Origin: JAGQLF01 sp964437465
GTDB taxonomy: Bacteria; Patescibacteriota; Dojkabacteria; J137
Assembly (NCBI GenBank): GCA_964437465.1
Contig: CAYTGI010000020.1
Span: forward strand, 1-22,124
Length of the DNA: 22,124 nt
Direction of reading: 5' to 3'
Under the pieces are notes generated by a model that saw nothing but the letters and a program-made list of their open reading frames with translations, was not told the origin of the DNA and ran no database searches. How positions within the stretch are numbered: position 1 is the stretch's first letter; each line of letters starts with the position of its first letter. The position numbers were made by a program, and so were the translations under genes. Positions 1-6,575 of this stretch are shown piece after piece.

Positions 1-8
1 AATTGATC

Positions 9-88
9 CTACTGACGATAAATATAAGAGCCTCTAGCTCGTGATAAATTTTAGCAAGTGAGTTCGACATCGTTCCCCGTAGGGTCAT
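9..88 (+). repeat. Copy 1 of ~80-bp direct repeat / RNA-like element
   Basis: This stretch matches 1956-2035 at about 80% identity over the best 60 bases, with equal overall length and small compensating indels. Shared blocks include CTAGCTCGTG, TTAGCAA, GTTCGA, GTTCCCC and TAGGGTCAT. A short GAGC-CTCTA-GCTC hairpin and a CCC-N4-GGG hairpin can be drawn in both copies. The promoter of this copy, if any, would lie at or beyond the window edge. I recognise no known RNA family. Confidence 0.6.
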
Positions 89-90
89 AA

Positions 91-122
91 TATCTCGTAC
101 ACGAGATCTCGCAGACGAGATA
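91..122. repeat. Nested inverted-repeat cluster
   Basis: TATCTCGT (91-98) is perfectly complementary to ACGAGATA (115-122). Between them lies the self-complementary 10-mer CGAGATCTCG (102-111). Alternative hairpins 92-98/101-107 and 106-111/116-121 are also possible. The cluster directly follows repeat copy 1 and lies ~105 bp beyond the permease stop codon. There is no T-run typical of an intrinsic terminator, so it may be an RNA fold or a protein-binding site. Confidence 0.5.
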
Positions 123-227
123 ATTAGAAAATTTTATTCATCTAAAAGTCTTTACCACTAATCTTTTTTGAGGTCTATTTAATCTCTAATACTCATGTTT
201 TATTTGACAAATCTTGCATTCTGATTT

Positions 228-1205
228 CTAAAGTAAGTTGAATATAAACCCAATAATCATAATTCCTATTGTTGTAATTCCAAAAAACATTGCAAGTAGT
301 TGCCATTTCATTACCTTCTTTAATATAAGAGCCTCGGGGATAGATAAAGTCACTGTTGCAGTCATAAAAGCAATAGCTGTTCCAAGTGGAATACCTTTCC
401 CTACCAAAGCTTCCATTACGGGAATTACACTCACTGAGTTTGCATAGAGAGGTACTCCAAGAATTGTTGCAAGCGGAACTGTCCATAGTGCATCACCTGA
501 TAAGTTGGATTCTATAAATGAGTCTGGTACAAAACCATGGATTAATGCACCTAGTGCTACACCTAATAATACGTAAGGGAAAATCTTTTTGGTAATTTCC
601 ATTGCATCACCCCACCAGTATTTCAATAACTTCTTAAACGAAATTTGACTACCTTCATTTTCTGCAAGTATGTCTTGTCTACTTTTGAGTTTTAATAAAT
701 CCTGATTTACAAATCGTTCGGATTTCATTCTTTGGATAATGAACCCACCCAGCATTGCAATAATCATTCCTACAATGTTGTATATTATTGTCGTTTCGAC
801 TCCAAAGATAGCTGGAAACAAAAATAGAGATGCTTCATTCACAAGTGGTGATGCTATCAAAAATGTAAAGGTAACACCGATTGGTATACCTGCGTTTAGA
901 AAGCCTATAAATAAAGGTATTGATGAACATGAACAAAAAGGAGTAACCACACCAAGTATTGCAGCTAATAGATAGTCAAATCCATACCAATTCCTACTTG
1001 CTAATATTCTCTTAAGTTTCTCTATCGGAAAATAGTATCTAGTCACTGCCATAAACATGTTTATAGCAATAAGCAAAATACCAATCTTTATCACATCATA
1101 TATGAAGAAATTTAATGCTGATTCTGCATATGACTCATTTGTGAGACCTATAAGATCTAAGGTAATGAAATCTGCAAATTGTTGTATTGGGTAAAAAATA
1201 TCCAT
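228..1205 (-). CDS. Permease of the DUF318/ArsP-like family (CSCS motif)
   Basis: This 325-residue polytopic membrane protein probably exports a metal, metalloid or organometalloid. The family hallmark is the Pro-Phe-Cys-Ser-Cys-Ser stretch with C91 and C93, inside a hydrophobic segment and followed by a Gly/Ile-rich helix. About eight hydrophobic stretches are visible, split by a charged cytoplasmic loop near residues 160-195. A second Pro/Gly-rich half resembles the first, as in other members. It is the last gene of a minus-strand operon after an ArsR-type regulator and a thioredoxin-like protein, 15 bp downstream of the latter. In other bacteria this neighbourhood is tied to arsenic or soft-metal resistance. 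The substrate is inferred. The family also contains uncharacterised permeases, so family membership is firmer than arsenic transport. Confidence 0.85.
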   Translation of the reverse strand: MDIFYPIQQFADFITLDLIGLTNESYAESALNFFIYDVIKIGILLIAINMFMAVTRYYFPIEKLKRILASRNWYGFDYLLAAILGVVTPFCSCSSIPLFIGFLNAGIPIGVTFTFLIASPLVNEASLFLFPAIFGVETTIIYNIVGMIIAMLGGFIIQRMKSERFVNQDLLKLKSRQDILAENEGSQISFKKLLKYWWGDAMEITKKIFPYVLLGVALGALIHGFVPDSFIESNLSGDALWTVPLATILGVPLYANSVSVIPVMEALVGKGIPLGTAIAFMTATVTLSIPEALILKKVMKWQLLAMFFGITTIGIMIIGFIFNLL

Positions 1206-1220
1206 TTTTAGTTATATGCT

Positions 1221-1523
1221 TTAACAACAACCAGATCGACAGTTACACCCATCAGTATCCTCAACTTTGTTATCATCTGGATTATCCTTCGAGTTTGCTA
1301 TCAGCTCTTTTATTCGTTCTATGTCTTTAGTAAATCCATTCATAACTGCTTTTCCATTTACTGCTAGAACTGGAGGTGTCAAAATCCCCATTTCAATAAT
1401 TTTGTTTATATCTGTAATATATTCAACCTTGCACTCTATATTAAGTTCTTGAACTGCTTCTTTAGTAATTTCAAAAAGGTTTTTACATGTGGTACATCCT
1501 GTACCTAATACCTGTATTTGCAT
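1221..1523 (-). CDS. Thioredoxin-fold small redox protein with Cys-rich tail
   Basis: This 100-residue protein matches the 'redox-active disulfide protein 2' / thioredoxin_3 type: a short beta strand, then Gly-Cys-Thr-Thr-Cys (C10, C13), then a helix. A cis-Pro region around 'TPPVLAVNGK' and the closing helix are present, so the fold looks complete. The C-terminal extension carries four more cysteines (C93, C95, C99, C100) after an acidic linker, probably a metal- or metalloid-binding tail. It lies between the ArsR-like regulator (18 bp upstream) and the permease (15 bp downstream). Such proteins are often found beside DUF318 permeases, where they may reduce or hand over the substrate. That role is inferred from context. 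No signal peptide is visible, so it is cytoplasmic. Confidence 0.82.
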   Translation of the reverse strand: MQIQVLGTGCTTCKNLFEITKEAVQELNIECKVEYITDINKIIEMGILTPPVLAVNGKAVMNGFTKDIERIKELIANSKDNPDDNKVEDTDGCNCRSGCC

Positions 1524-1541
1524 TTTTATAAAAATAATAAA

Positions 1542-1868
1542 TTAATTAATACCTATTAAAGTTTTTAGATTGTAAACAATCAATTCTTTTTCAGGTAGGA
1601 CAGAATAAAATATCTGATTTCCATCTCTTTTCTTTTCCAAAATGCCAGATTCTTCAAGGATTTTTAAATGATGGGAAACAAGATTCTGAGCAATCTCCAT
1701 TCTTTCAGCAAGATCACATACACAAATCTTCTCTTGTGAGAGAATGCATAGAATTTTTATTCTATTAATATCTGATAAAACTTTAAGAAGCTTTGCAGAT
1801 TCCTCGATTTTTCTAAACTGAGGACTTGTATTATCACAACATTTTTGTTTTGTATCTATATCAATCAT
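1542..1868 (-). CDS. ArsR/SmtB-family metal-sensing repressor (CadC-like)
   Basis: This winged-helix repressor has 108 residues from the ATG at 1866-1868. The longer reading frame to 1904 would need a TTG start and would cover the promoter, so I reject it. The recognition helix region reads roughly 'AQNLVSHHLKILEESGIL' and the wing follows at 'KKRDGNQIFYSV'. C49-V-C51 sits in the alpha-3 'CVCDL' motif and a Cys pair lies at C10/C11. This is the layout of the alpha3N thiolate site of CadC/ArsR sensors for Cd, Pb, Bi or As(III). It is first in a three-gene operon with the thioredoxin-like protein and permease. Two identical inverted repeats cover its promoter, so it very likely represses its own operon. 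Confidence 0.88.
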   Translation of the reverse strand: MIDIDTKQKCCDNTSPQFRKIEESAKLLKVLSDINRIKILCILSQEKICVCDLAERMEIAQNLVSHHLKILEESGILEKKRDGNQIFYSVLPEKELIVYNLKTLIGIN

Positions 1869-1877
1869 TATTGATAT
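1858..1877. promoter_or_regulatory. Downstream operator of the ArsR-like repressor
   Basis: This is a perfect inverted repeat, ATATCAAT-N4-ATTGATAT, spanning the repressor start codon (1866-1868) and touching the -10 box. Its arms are identical to those of the repeat at 1898-1917, exactly 40 bp away (about four helical turns). ArsR/SmtB dimers typically bind imperfect 12-2-12 palindromes in this position. Confidence 0.7.
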
Positions 1878-1904
1878 AATATCAGATATTTTTAATAATA
1901 TCAA
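1876..1904 (-). promoter_or_regulatory. Promoter of the metal-resistance operon
   Basis: The -35 box TTGATA (reverse of 1899-1904) and the -10 box TATTAT (reverse of 1876-1881) are separated by 17 bp. The -10 box ends 7 bases before the ATG at 1868, so the transcript would be leaderless or nearly so. The two operators cover both boxes. Confidence 0.6.
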
Positions 1905-1917
1905 TGACTATTGATAT
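1898..1917. promoter_or_regulatory. Upstream operator of the ArsR-like repressor
   Basis: This is a second perfect ATATCAAT-N4-ATTGATAT repeat, covering the -35 box of the operon promoter. It differs from the 1858-1877 copy only in the four-base spacer. It could also influence the rightward RNA promoter that starts at ~1922. Confidence 0.7.
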
Positions 1918-1921
1918 ATGA

Positions 1922-1950
1922 TTGTGATTATTGAACAATAAAATTAGGAT
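1922..1950 (+). promoter_or_regulatory. Putative promoter of the small RNA
   Basis: TTGTGA (1922-1927), a 17-bp spacer and TAGGAT (1945-1950) predict a start at about 1957, exactly where similarity to repeat copy 1 begins. The boxes match the consensus only moderately. Confidence 0.35.
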
Positions 1951-1955
1951 TAACT

Positions 1956-2070
1956 GAACTAACGATCGAGATGAGCTTTTCTAGCTCGTGGTAAATCTTA
2001 GCAATGGGGTTCGAGGTTGTTCCCCATAGGGTCATGAGAAAGAATCCGACCGAAAGGTTGGATTTTTTCT
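1956..2070 (+). ncRNA. Candidate small RNA (copy 2 of the ~80-bp repeat plus terminator)
   Basis: The segment 1956-2035 repeats 9-88 of this window. It has no plausible reading frame and contains possible hairpins (ATGAGC/GCTCGT, GGGG/CCCC and CCC-N4-GGG). A good intrinsic terminator follows at once and a weak promoter precedes it, giving a free-standing transcript of ~110 nt. Only part of the pairing is kept between the copies: CGA/TTG versus CGA/TCG is compensated, whereas GGGG/CCCC is lost in copy 1. I recognise no tRNA, tmRNA, 6S or riboswitch class. It could instead be the 3' end of some longer transcript. Confidence 0.45.
2043..2070 (+). terminator. Intrinsic terminator of the small RNA
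   Basis: A 9-bp stem (AATCCGACC with GGTTGGATT, one G-U pair) is closed by a GAAA tetraloop and followed by T6-C-T. On the opposite strand the T-run is weaker, so it acts mainly on the plus strand, but it may also help end the pilin transcript coming from the right. Confidence 0.8.
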
Positions 2071-2121
2071 TATGTATCAAAACAGAATCACTTCTCAATT
2101 TGAATTTAGAGTAAGCATGAC

Positions 2122-2680
2122 TTATAGATAAGTAAATTGAGTAAGTTCGTCATTATTTGTAAGGTTACCTAAAACTAGTCCATTTTGGGCGTTAATTTTA
2201 GAAATACTGCTAAATGATAAGTCTCCTTGAGGTTCGTTTTGTGTTTCAGCTTTTATAAGACCAAGATTTGTCAATATATCTTGGTTACTTAGTTCAATTG
2301 CTACTATAACTGTTCCGTCAGATAGCTGTTCAATCTTATACTCATTTCCAATAGGATCTAGAATATATTCTGATATGAAGTCAGGCTCTAAATCATCGAC
2401 ATCTGTAAAATCCGCACCATTATCCATTATGTTAAACAATGAAACGATCGGTAAGTCGCTACCATTTGTTGAAGGTAATGAGTCATATGAGACTTTATAA
2501 AATGAAATAGCAGAACTAATAAAACTTACATCTGAGCTTCTCTTTGCATCCCTTATGTCGTTTAGATGTTTACTTGGGTTAAGTTGCAACTATAAATCCT
2601 GCAAATAAAATACTTATTAAAAATACCGAAACAATAACCTCTAATAAAGAATATCCTTGCTTTTCATCTTTCTTTTTCAC
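2122..2680 (-). pseudogene. Frameshifted type IV pilin-like gene
   Basis: The N-terminal part reads from a GTG at 2678-2680: a basic leader, then Gly-Tyr-Ser-Leu-Leu-Glu-Val and a ~20-residue hydrophobic helix. This is a prepilin peptidase site with the conserved Glu at +5. That frame stops at a TAA around 2583. The frame to 2122 carries on with 'NPSKHLNDIRDAKRSSD', the usual continuation of the pilin helix in these bacteria, then a globular domain ending in a Thr-Tyr-Leu tail. The two halves fit together if one base is removed (or two added) near 2583-2590. Either the gene is broken or the assembly has an indel; the downstream frame is otherwise well kept over 150 codons. It lies 29 bp after the DUF2461 gene and may be co-transcribed with it. 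Confidence 0.72.
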
Positions 2681-2709
2681 AGTATTAGAGTTATTTGTGT
2701 ATTAAAATT

Positions 2710-3384
2710 TTACTTTAAGGCTGTATAAATAAACATGTTTAAGGGATAAAACACCTTGAAAATCTTCACAACTTCTTTTGAGAAATCAGCTGATAAAACT
2801 TTAGATTTAGAAAGTTCAGTACTAACTACAAAATTCTTATATTTTAAAAATTCAATTGCTGGATGATCAGCTGAATAGTCTCTTGGTGAAGTTTTGAGTT
2901 TTCCGTCCTCCATCAATCCAGAAAAAATTGAGTTAAATGTCGAGTTATTTAATATTTTTTCTAGTTCCTTATAATTTTCAGCAATGTATTCTCGAATTTT
3001 CTTTAAAGTTTCAGGGTCGGGTTGATAAATTCCCCCCCCTATAAAAGATTCTTCGGGCTCAATGTGAATATAATAAACCGGCTGCATGAATTTTTTATTC
3101 TTCACTGAAATTTCTCCTGCAATATTAGTTTTATATGGAGTTTTATCTTTTGAGAATCTAACATCTCTATAAATTCTAAACTGCTTAACAGTTTTCTTTT
3201 CATCTAATGCTCTTTCAATATTTTCGTCGAATTCAGAAATTTTAAAAGCAACTTCTTGTAGAAGATTGTCAAAAGCTTTTTTAATTTGAGTATATTCTTC
3301 TTTATGTTTTTCAAACCATTCTCGTTTATTATTTTTCTTTAGTTTTTCTAAAAAAATGAAAGTTTCTTTATGCAGGGAGCTCAT
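2710..3384 (-). CDS. DUF2461 (TIGR02453-type) family protein
   Basis: This 224-residue soluble protein of unknown function belongs to a widespread family. The diagnostic stretches are 'FLEKLKKNNKREWFEKHK' at the N-terminus, 'FRIYRDVRFSKDKTPYKTN' near residue 70, and a Gly-Gly-Gly-Ile-Tyr-Gln-Pro segment near residue 117. Length is normal for the family. No signal peptide or membrane segment is seen. It starts with ATG and has no Shine-Dalgarno sequence. It is transcribed divergently from the oxidoreductase at 3461, with 76 bp between the starts. The family has no established biochemical activity, so I give none. Confidence 0.85.
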   Translation of the reverse strand: MSSLHKETFIFLEKLKKNNKREWFEKHKEEYTQIKKAFDNLLQEVAFKISEFDENIERALDEKKTVKQFRIYRDVRFSKDKTPYKTNIAGEISVKNKKFMQPVYYIHIEPEESFIGGGIYQPDPETLKKIREYIAENYKELEKILNNSTFNSIFSGLMEDGKLKTSPRDYSADHPAIEFLKYKNFVVSTELSKSKVLSADFSKEVVKIFKVFYPLNMFIYTALK

Positions 3385-3460
3385 AATAATAGATTTAATA
3401 TAATTTCAAAATAGCATTATTATCTGGTAAATTAAAACTATTACTTCTTAAAATATCTCT

Positions 3461-4096
3461 ATGAATGTTGGGATTTTAGGTTCAGGAATGGTTGGAAAGG
3501 CTTTAGCAATAGGATTTAATGAGACTGGACATAATGTAATGATTGGATCTAGAGATCCAGAAAAACTAAAGGATTTTTGTAAAGAAAATAATGGGATTAG
3601 TTCCGGAACTTTTCCTGAAGTGAGCGAACATGGAGAGCTAATAGTTTTAGCTGTAACAGGAGAACATTTTAAAAGCTGTATTGAAGAGGCTAAAAAAGAA
3701 AATTTTGATGATAAGCTTGTTATTGATGTAATGAATCCACTAGAGCGAAATGATAATGGGATGGAGCTTTTTATTTCTTATCCTGAGTCTTTAGGAAAAA
3801 TGGTACAAGAACATCTACCAAACAGCAATGTTGTGAAAGCTTGGAATATTATTAGTGCTGGAAATATGTATAAGCCAAAGTTTGAAGATCAATGCCCAAC
3901 AATGTTTATCTGTGGAAATGATTTAGATAGTAAAGATTTAGTTCATCAGATTCTTAATGACTTTGGTTGGGAAGATGTAGTTGATATTGGATCTATTGAA
4001 AAGGCATATATGCTTGAAACATTAACAATGCTTTGGCTTGAATATATGAACCAAAGCCAAGACTATGTTCATGCATTTGCTTTACTAAGAAAATAA
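3461..4096 (+). CDS. NADP-binding oxidoreductase, F420-reductase-like (pfam03807 type)
   Basis: This 211-residue protein has an N-terminal Rossmann fold: Gly-Ile-Leu-Gly-Ser-Gly-Met-Val-Gly at residues 4-12, followed by 'GSRDPEKL' at the end of strand 2, whose Ser-Arg pair suits the 2'-phosphate of NADP(H). A 'VIDVMNP' strand near residue 90 and an 'AWN' segment near 128 resemble the NADPH-dependent F420 reductase-like family. Nothing here suggests that the organism makes F420, so the true electron acceptor is unknown. No membrane segment is present. A -10-like TAAAAT (3449-3454) ends 6 bases before the ATG. The cupin gene starts 21 bp downstream, so the two may form an operon. Confidence 0.75.
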   Translation: MNVGILGSGMVGKALAIGFNETGHNVMIGSRDPEKLKDFCKENNGISSGTFPEVSEHGELIVLAVTGEHFKSCIEEAKKENFDDKLVIDVMNPLERNDNGMELFISYPESLGKMVQEHLPNSNVVKAWNIISAGNMYKPKFEDQCPTMFICGNDLDSKDLVHQILNDFGWEDVVDIGSIEKAYMLETLTMLWLEYMNQSQDYVHAFALLRK

Positions 4097-4117
4097 TATT
4101 TATTAAAAATCTAAATT

Positions 4118-4483
4118 ATGAACAGATCAAAAGTAGGATATGTAGACAACATTGAAGATGAGACAATGGCTAATGAGAATTTCAGAAAGGTTATTTATAC
4201 TGGACCCAATCTTCAAATGGTATTAATGACGTTAAAACCTGGAGAGGATATTGGTTCAGAAGTTCATGAGGAACACGACCAATTTTTTATAGTCGAGGAT
4301 GGTGAGGCTAAATTGTTAATGGACGGTGAGGAATCTACCCTAGTTGATGATGAAGTAGGAATTGTCCCTGCAGGAGTTGAGCACAATGTAATCAATAATG
4401 GAGATGTGGATTTGAAATTATATACACTTTACGCTCCACCAGAACATCCTGAAGGGAGAGTGGATGAGACTAAACCTGAGTAA
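4118..4483 (+). CDS. Small cupin-domain protein
   Basis: This 121-residue protein is a single cupin barrel. Motif 1 contains H50, H53 and Q55 in a His-x-x-His-Asp-Gln-Phe-Phe arrangement followed by Gly62. Motif 2 is Pro-Ala-Gly-Val-Glu-His (H89) and Asn. Together they give a plausible mononuclear metal site, with Gln in the position often held by Glu. The C-terminal 'YAPPEHPEGRV' tail is common in this subfamily. The substrate cannot be inferred. The gene follows an NADP-binding oxidoreductase by 21 bp. Its last 14 bp overlap the 3' end of the convergent glycosyltransferase gene. Confidence 0.8.
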   Translation: MNRSKVGYVDNIEDETMANENFRKVIYTGPNLQMVLMTLKPGEDIGSEVHEEHDQFFIVEDGEAKLLMDGEESTLVDDEVGIVPAGVEHNVINNGDVDLKLYTLYAPPEHPEGRVDETKPE

Positions 4484-6095
4484 AAACTTTACACCATCGC
4501 AATAAATTCTGAGTTGTAAAAACATCTTTTCTTGAATGATCAATTGCTCCTGTTGAAAGACTCTGGAAGTATTTCTTATCCTTAATCATTTTATACATTG
4601 CTTTCGCTACTGTTTCGCAGTTTCCAACTGGATCAATCAAGATTCCATTTTTCTCATGCTTAATTTGAAGGGGAATGCCGCTGTCAGTGTCGTATGCAAT
4701 AACTGGTTTTCCTTTTATCAAAGCTTCTGTGACTTTTATTTCAAAGCCTTCATAGTGTGAAAGCTGTAATGCAAATAGTGATTTCCTTAGTAGCGCATTT
4801 AACATTTGATCACTATGAGGTACTCTCACAACTTTTATTTTTTCTTTAAGTTCTTTAAATATATCCTGGTTTAAAGTTTCCATAACCATATTATAGATAG
4901 GAACACCATCAGGATCATCTATGGATCCATGTCCAGTAATAACAAGATCAGGTAAGTCTTTTAAATTTTTATTAAACATCCCGTACAACTGTCTGTAAGA
5001 TTCTAAAACATCCATTATTCCTTTTGAGGGATCGAATCGAGCGATTTGAATTATATATGGGTTTGAATAATCTAGAGTTTCCTTTCCTTCCTTTTCTAAA
5101 ATGCTATTGAACCAATCGAGATAGAACTTCATCTGATCTTCTGATAATTCTTTATTCAATCCATCAAGTAGATCAGTTGTGGCAGGCATTTCTATAATCT
5201 TCTCTTTATCAACTACTTCAGGAACAAAGTTTCTAACAGGATGAGAGATGAATTTATCAGCAAGTTTAATGTTTTTAAACAGGTAAGACCAAGCACTATT
5301 CTGAGGAGTTCCTTCAGCATTTACTGCTTCAGAATCTATATCAATATGAGATCGATAAATGATTTTTTTCTTAGGATAATTGTCTTTAATGTATTCAATT
5401 AATCCTGAAGGCTGTGGGTCGTCAATAACAATAATATTTGAATTTGATATCGGGTCTTCTAATATTTCCCAATTTTCCTTAATCCAATCTTCATATATTT
5501 CTTTATCATTATCATCAAGTAGGACATTTTCCGAAGTAGCATTTTGTAATACGTTGTGGAATTTTCTCTTTGTAATTAAAAATACTTCGGGGTTAGGTGT
5601 AAGAATATGCCAACTAAAGTTTAAATTCAGTAATTTACATAACCTAATTAATGCATGTCTCATTAAGGCTACTCCACCACCTCTTGGTGTTGCACTGATA
5701 AACATAATTTTTTTATTTTGAAATTCATTCGAATATTCTTTAAGCTTTTTTACTTCTTGATCAGATGATATATTTTCATAGTCTTCAAGCTCGACAAGCC
5801 ATGAGGGGTCTACTATGTTAGATTTTTTAATTTCTATATTGTGAAGAAAATCTTTGTCAAATTGATCACTTACTTCATTAAAGGTTAGATCTCCTATTAA
5901 GGGGATAATGTCGTATTTCAACCACAGATTGGAATAAATTTCATTACTTTCATCAATATTTGCAGCAACTATTTTAATATCTTCTTCCGATAGTGAGTTT
6001 AAATTATTAAGCTTTCCTTCCTCTAAGATTTTGTCGAAGTCAAATAGGGTAAAACTATTACCAGTTATTTTAAGAAAAGCTTTTTTTACAAACAT
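4470..6095 (-). CDS. GT4-family glycosyltransferase, trehalose synthase (TreT)-like
   Basis: This 541-residue protein (ATG at 6093-6095; the TTG six bases upstream is less likely) has the GT-B fold of retaining glycosyltransferases. The donor-side motifs are visible: Arg353 and Lys358 in 'ARFDPSKG', and the E-x7-E pair E449/E457 in 'HYEGFEIKVTEAL'. Residues ~133-185 ('ATPRGGGV...', '...ITKRKFHN') and 'YRSHIDID' closely resemble trehalose glycosyl-transferring synthases and trehalose phosphorylases, so a role in trehalose or a related disaccharide is the best guess. An N-terminal region of ~130 residues precedes the Gly-rich loop, longer than in archaeal TreT. No signal peptide is present. It is last in the long minus-strand gene run, 20 bp after the pilin gene, and shares the run with a hexose-phosphate mutase. 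Confidence 0.8.
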   Translation of the reverse strand: MFVKKAFLKITGNSFTLFDFDKILEEGKLNNLNSLSEEDIKIVAANIDESNEIYSNLWLKYDIIPLIGDLTFNEVSDQFDKDFLHNIEIKKSNIVDPSWLVELEDYENISSDQEVKKLKEYSNEFQNKKIMFISATPRGGGVALMRHALIRLCKLLNLNFSWHILTPNPEVFLITKRKFHNVLQNATSENVLLDDNDKEIYEDWIKENWEILEDPISNSNIIVIDDPQPSGLIEYIKDNYPKKKIIYRSHIDIDSEAVNAEGTPQNSAWSYLFKNIKLADKFISHPVRNFVPEVVDKEKIIEMPATTDLLDGLNKELSEDQMKFYLDWFNSILEKEGKETLDYSNPYIIQIARFDPSKGIMDVLESYRQLYGMFNKNLKDLPDLVITGHGSIDDPDGVPIYNMVMETLNQDIFKELKEKIKVVRVPHSDQMLNALLRKSLFALQLSHYEGFEIKVTEALIKGKPVIAYDTDSGIPLQIKHEKNGILIDPVGNCETVAKAMYKMIKDKKYFQSLSTGAIDHSRKDVFTTQNLLRWCKVFTQV

Positions 6096-6115
6096 TACCA
6101 AATTTTCTATTTATA

Positions 6116-6565
6116 TTAAACTGTCCCCCAGTTATCACAATCTTGTGTGTCATTACCTAATTGAACCTCGGCCCCACTTTCTAACTTAAGACCAAGTCTA
6201 TAAGACCCAGCATTATTACTTCCAGATGGATAAGAAAAACAATAATCAGTACCGCTAGCACTTGTTTCTGAGTCTGCCTGAGTTGCACCAGTTAATTCAA
6301 CTATAAGCTCACTAGATCCACCACCACTATAATAAATACCATCTGCTCTAAAATTTATATCTCCTCTTCTAGGATACATATTATTATCATTAAAATAACC
6401 AGTAAGCCATAGATTAAAAGTATTGAGTACATCTCTTCTTTGAGTATCCCTAAGTGATCTTTGAACTATTTGTATAGCAACTACAGACATAGTTACAAGA
6501 ACTGCAATTATCCCCATTGCTACCATTAGTTCTATTAAGGTAAATCCTTTACGTTTTTTTTTCAT
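6116..6565 (-). CDS. Type IV pilin-like protein (GFTLIEL prepilin)
   Basis: From the ATG at 6563-6565 this gene encodes 149 residues. A longer frame from a TTG at 6586 would run into the cupredoxin gene and is rejected. The basic leader Met-Lys-Lys-Lys-Arg-Lys-Gly is followed by Phe-Thr-Leu-Ile-Glu-Leu, so prepilin peptidase should cut after Gly and keep Glu at +5. A hydrophobic helix then leads to 'RDTQRRDVLNTFNLWL', typical of the long pilin helix. The C-terminal globular part is Gly/Ser-rich and has two Cys (in 'DYCFSY' and 'TQDCDNW') that may form the usual C-terminal disulfide loop. The gene starts 10 bp after the cupredoxin stop. No pilus assembly genes are nearby. It is an intact counterpart to the broken pilin at 2122-2680. 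Confidence 0.88.
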   Translation of the reverse strand: MKKKRKGFTLIELMVAMGIIAVLVTMSVVAIQIVQRSLRDTQRRDVLNTFNLWLTGYFNDNNMYPRRGDINFRADGIYYSGGGSSELIVELTGATQADSETSASGTDYCFSYPSGSNNAGSYRLGLKLESGAEVQLGNDTQDCDNWGTV

Positions 6566-6575
6566 TGTATTTAAA

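Noticed and set aside
739..975. Plus-strand frame inside the permease gene
   Set aside because: It is a shadow of the permease on the opposite strand with no start signal or domain.
1869..1904. Longer start (TTG at 1904) for the ArsR-like regulator
   Set aside because: It would cover the promoter and both operators; the ATG at 1868 fits family length and the -10 spacing.
2003..2024. tRNA T-arm at GGTTCGA
   Set aside because: No matching acceptor, D or anticodon stems are found, and the loop and stem lengths are wrong.
3461..4096. True F420 reductase
   Set aside because: Similarity is limited to the NADP-binding fold, and nothing in the window suggests F420 metabolism.
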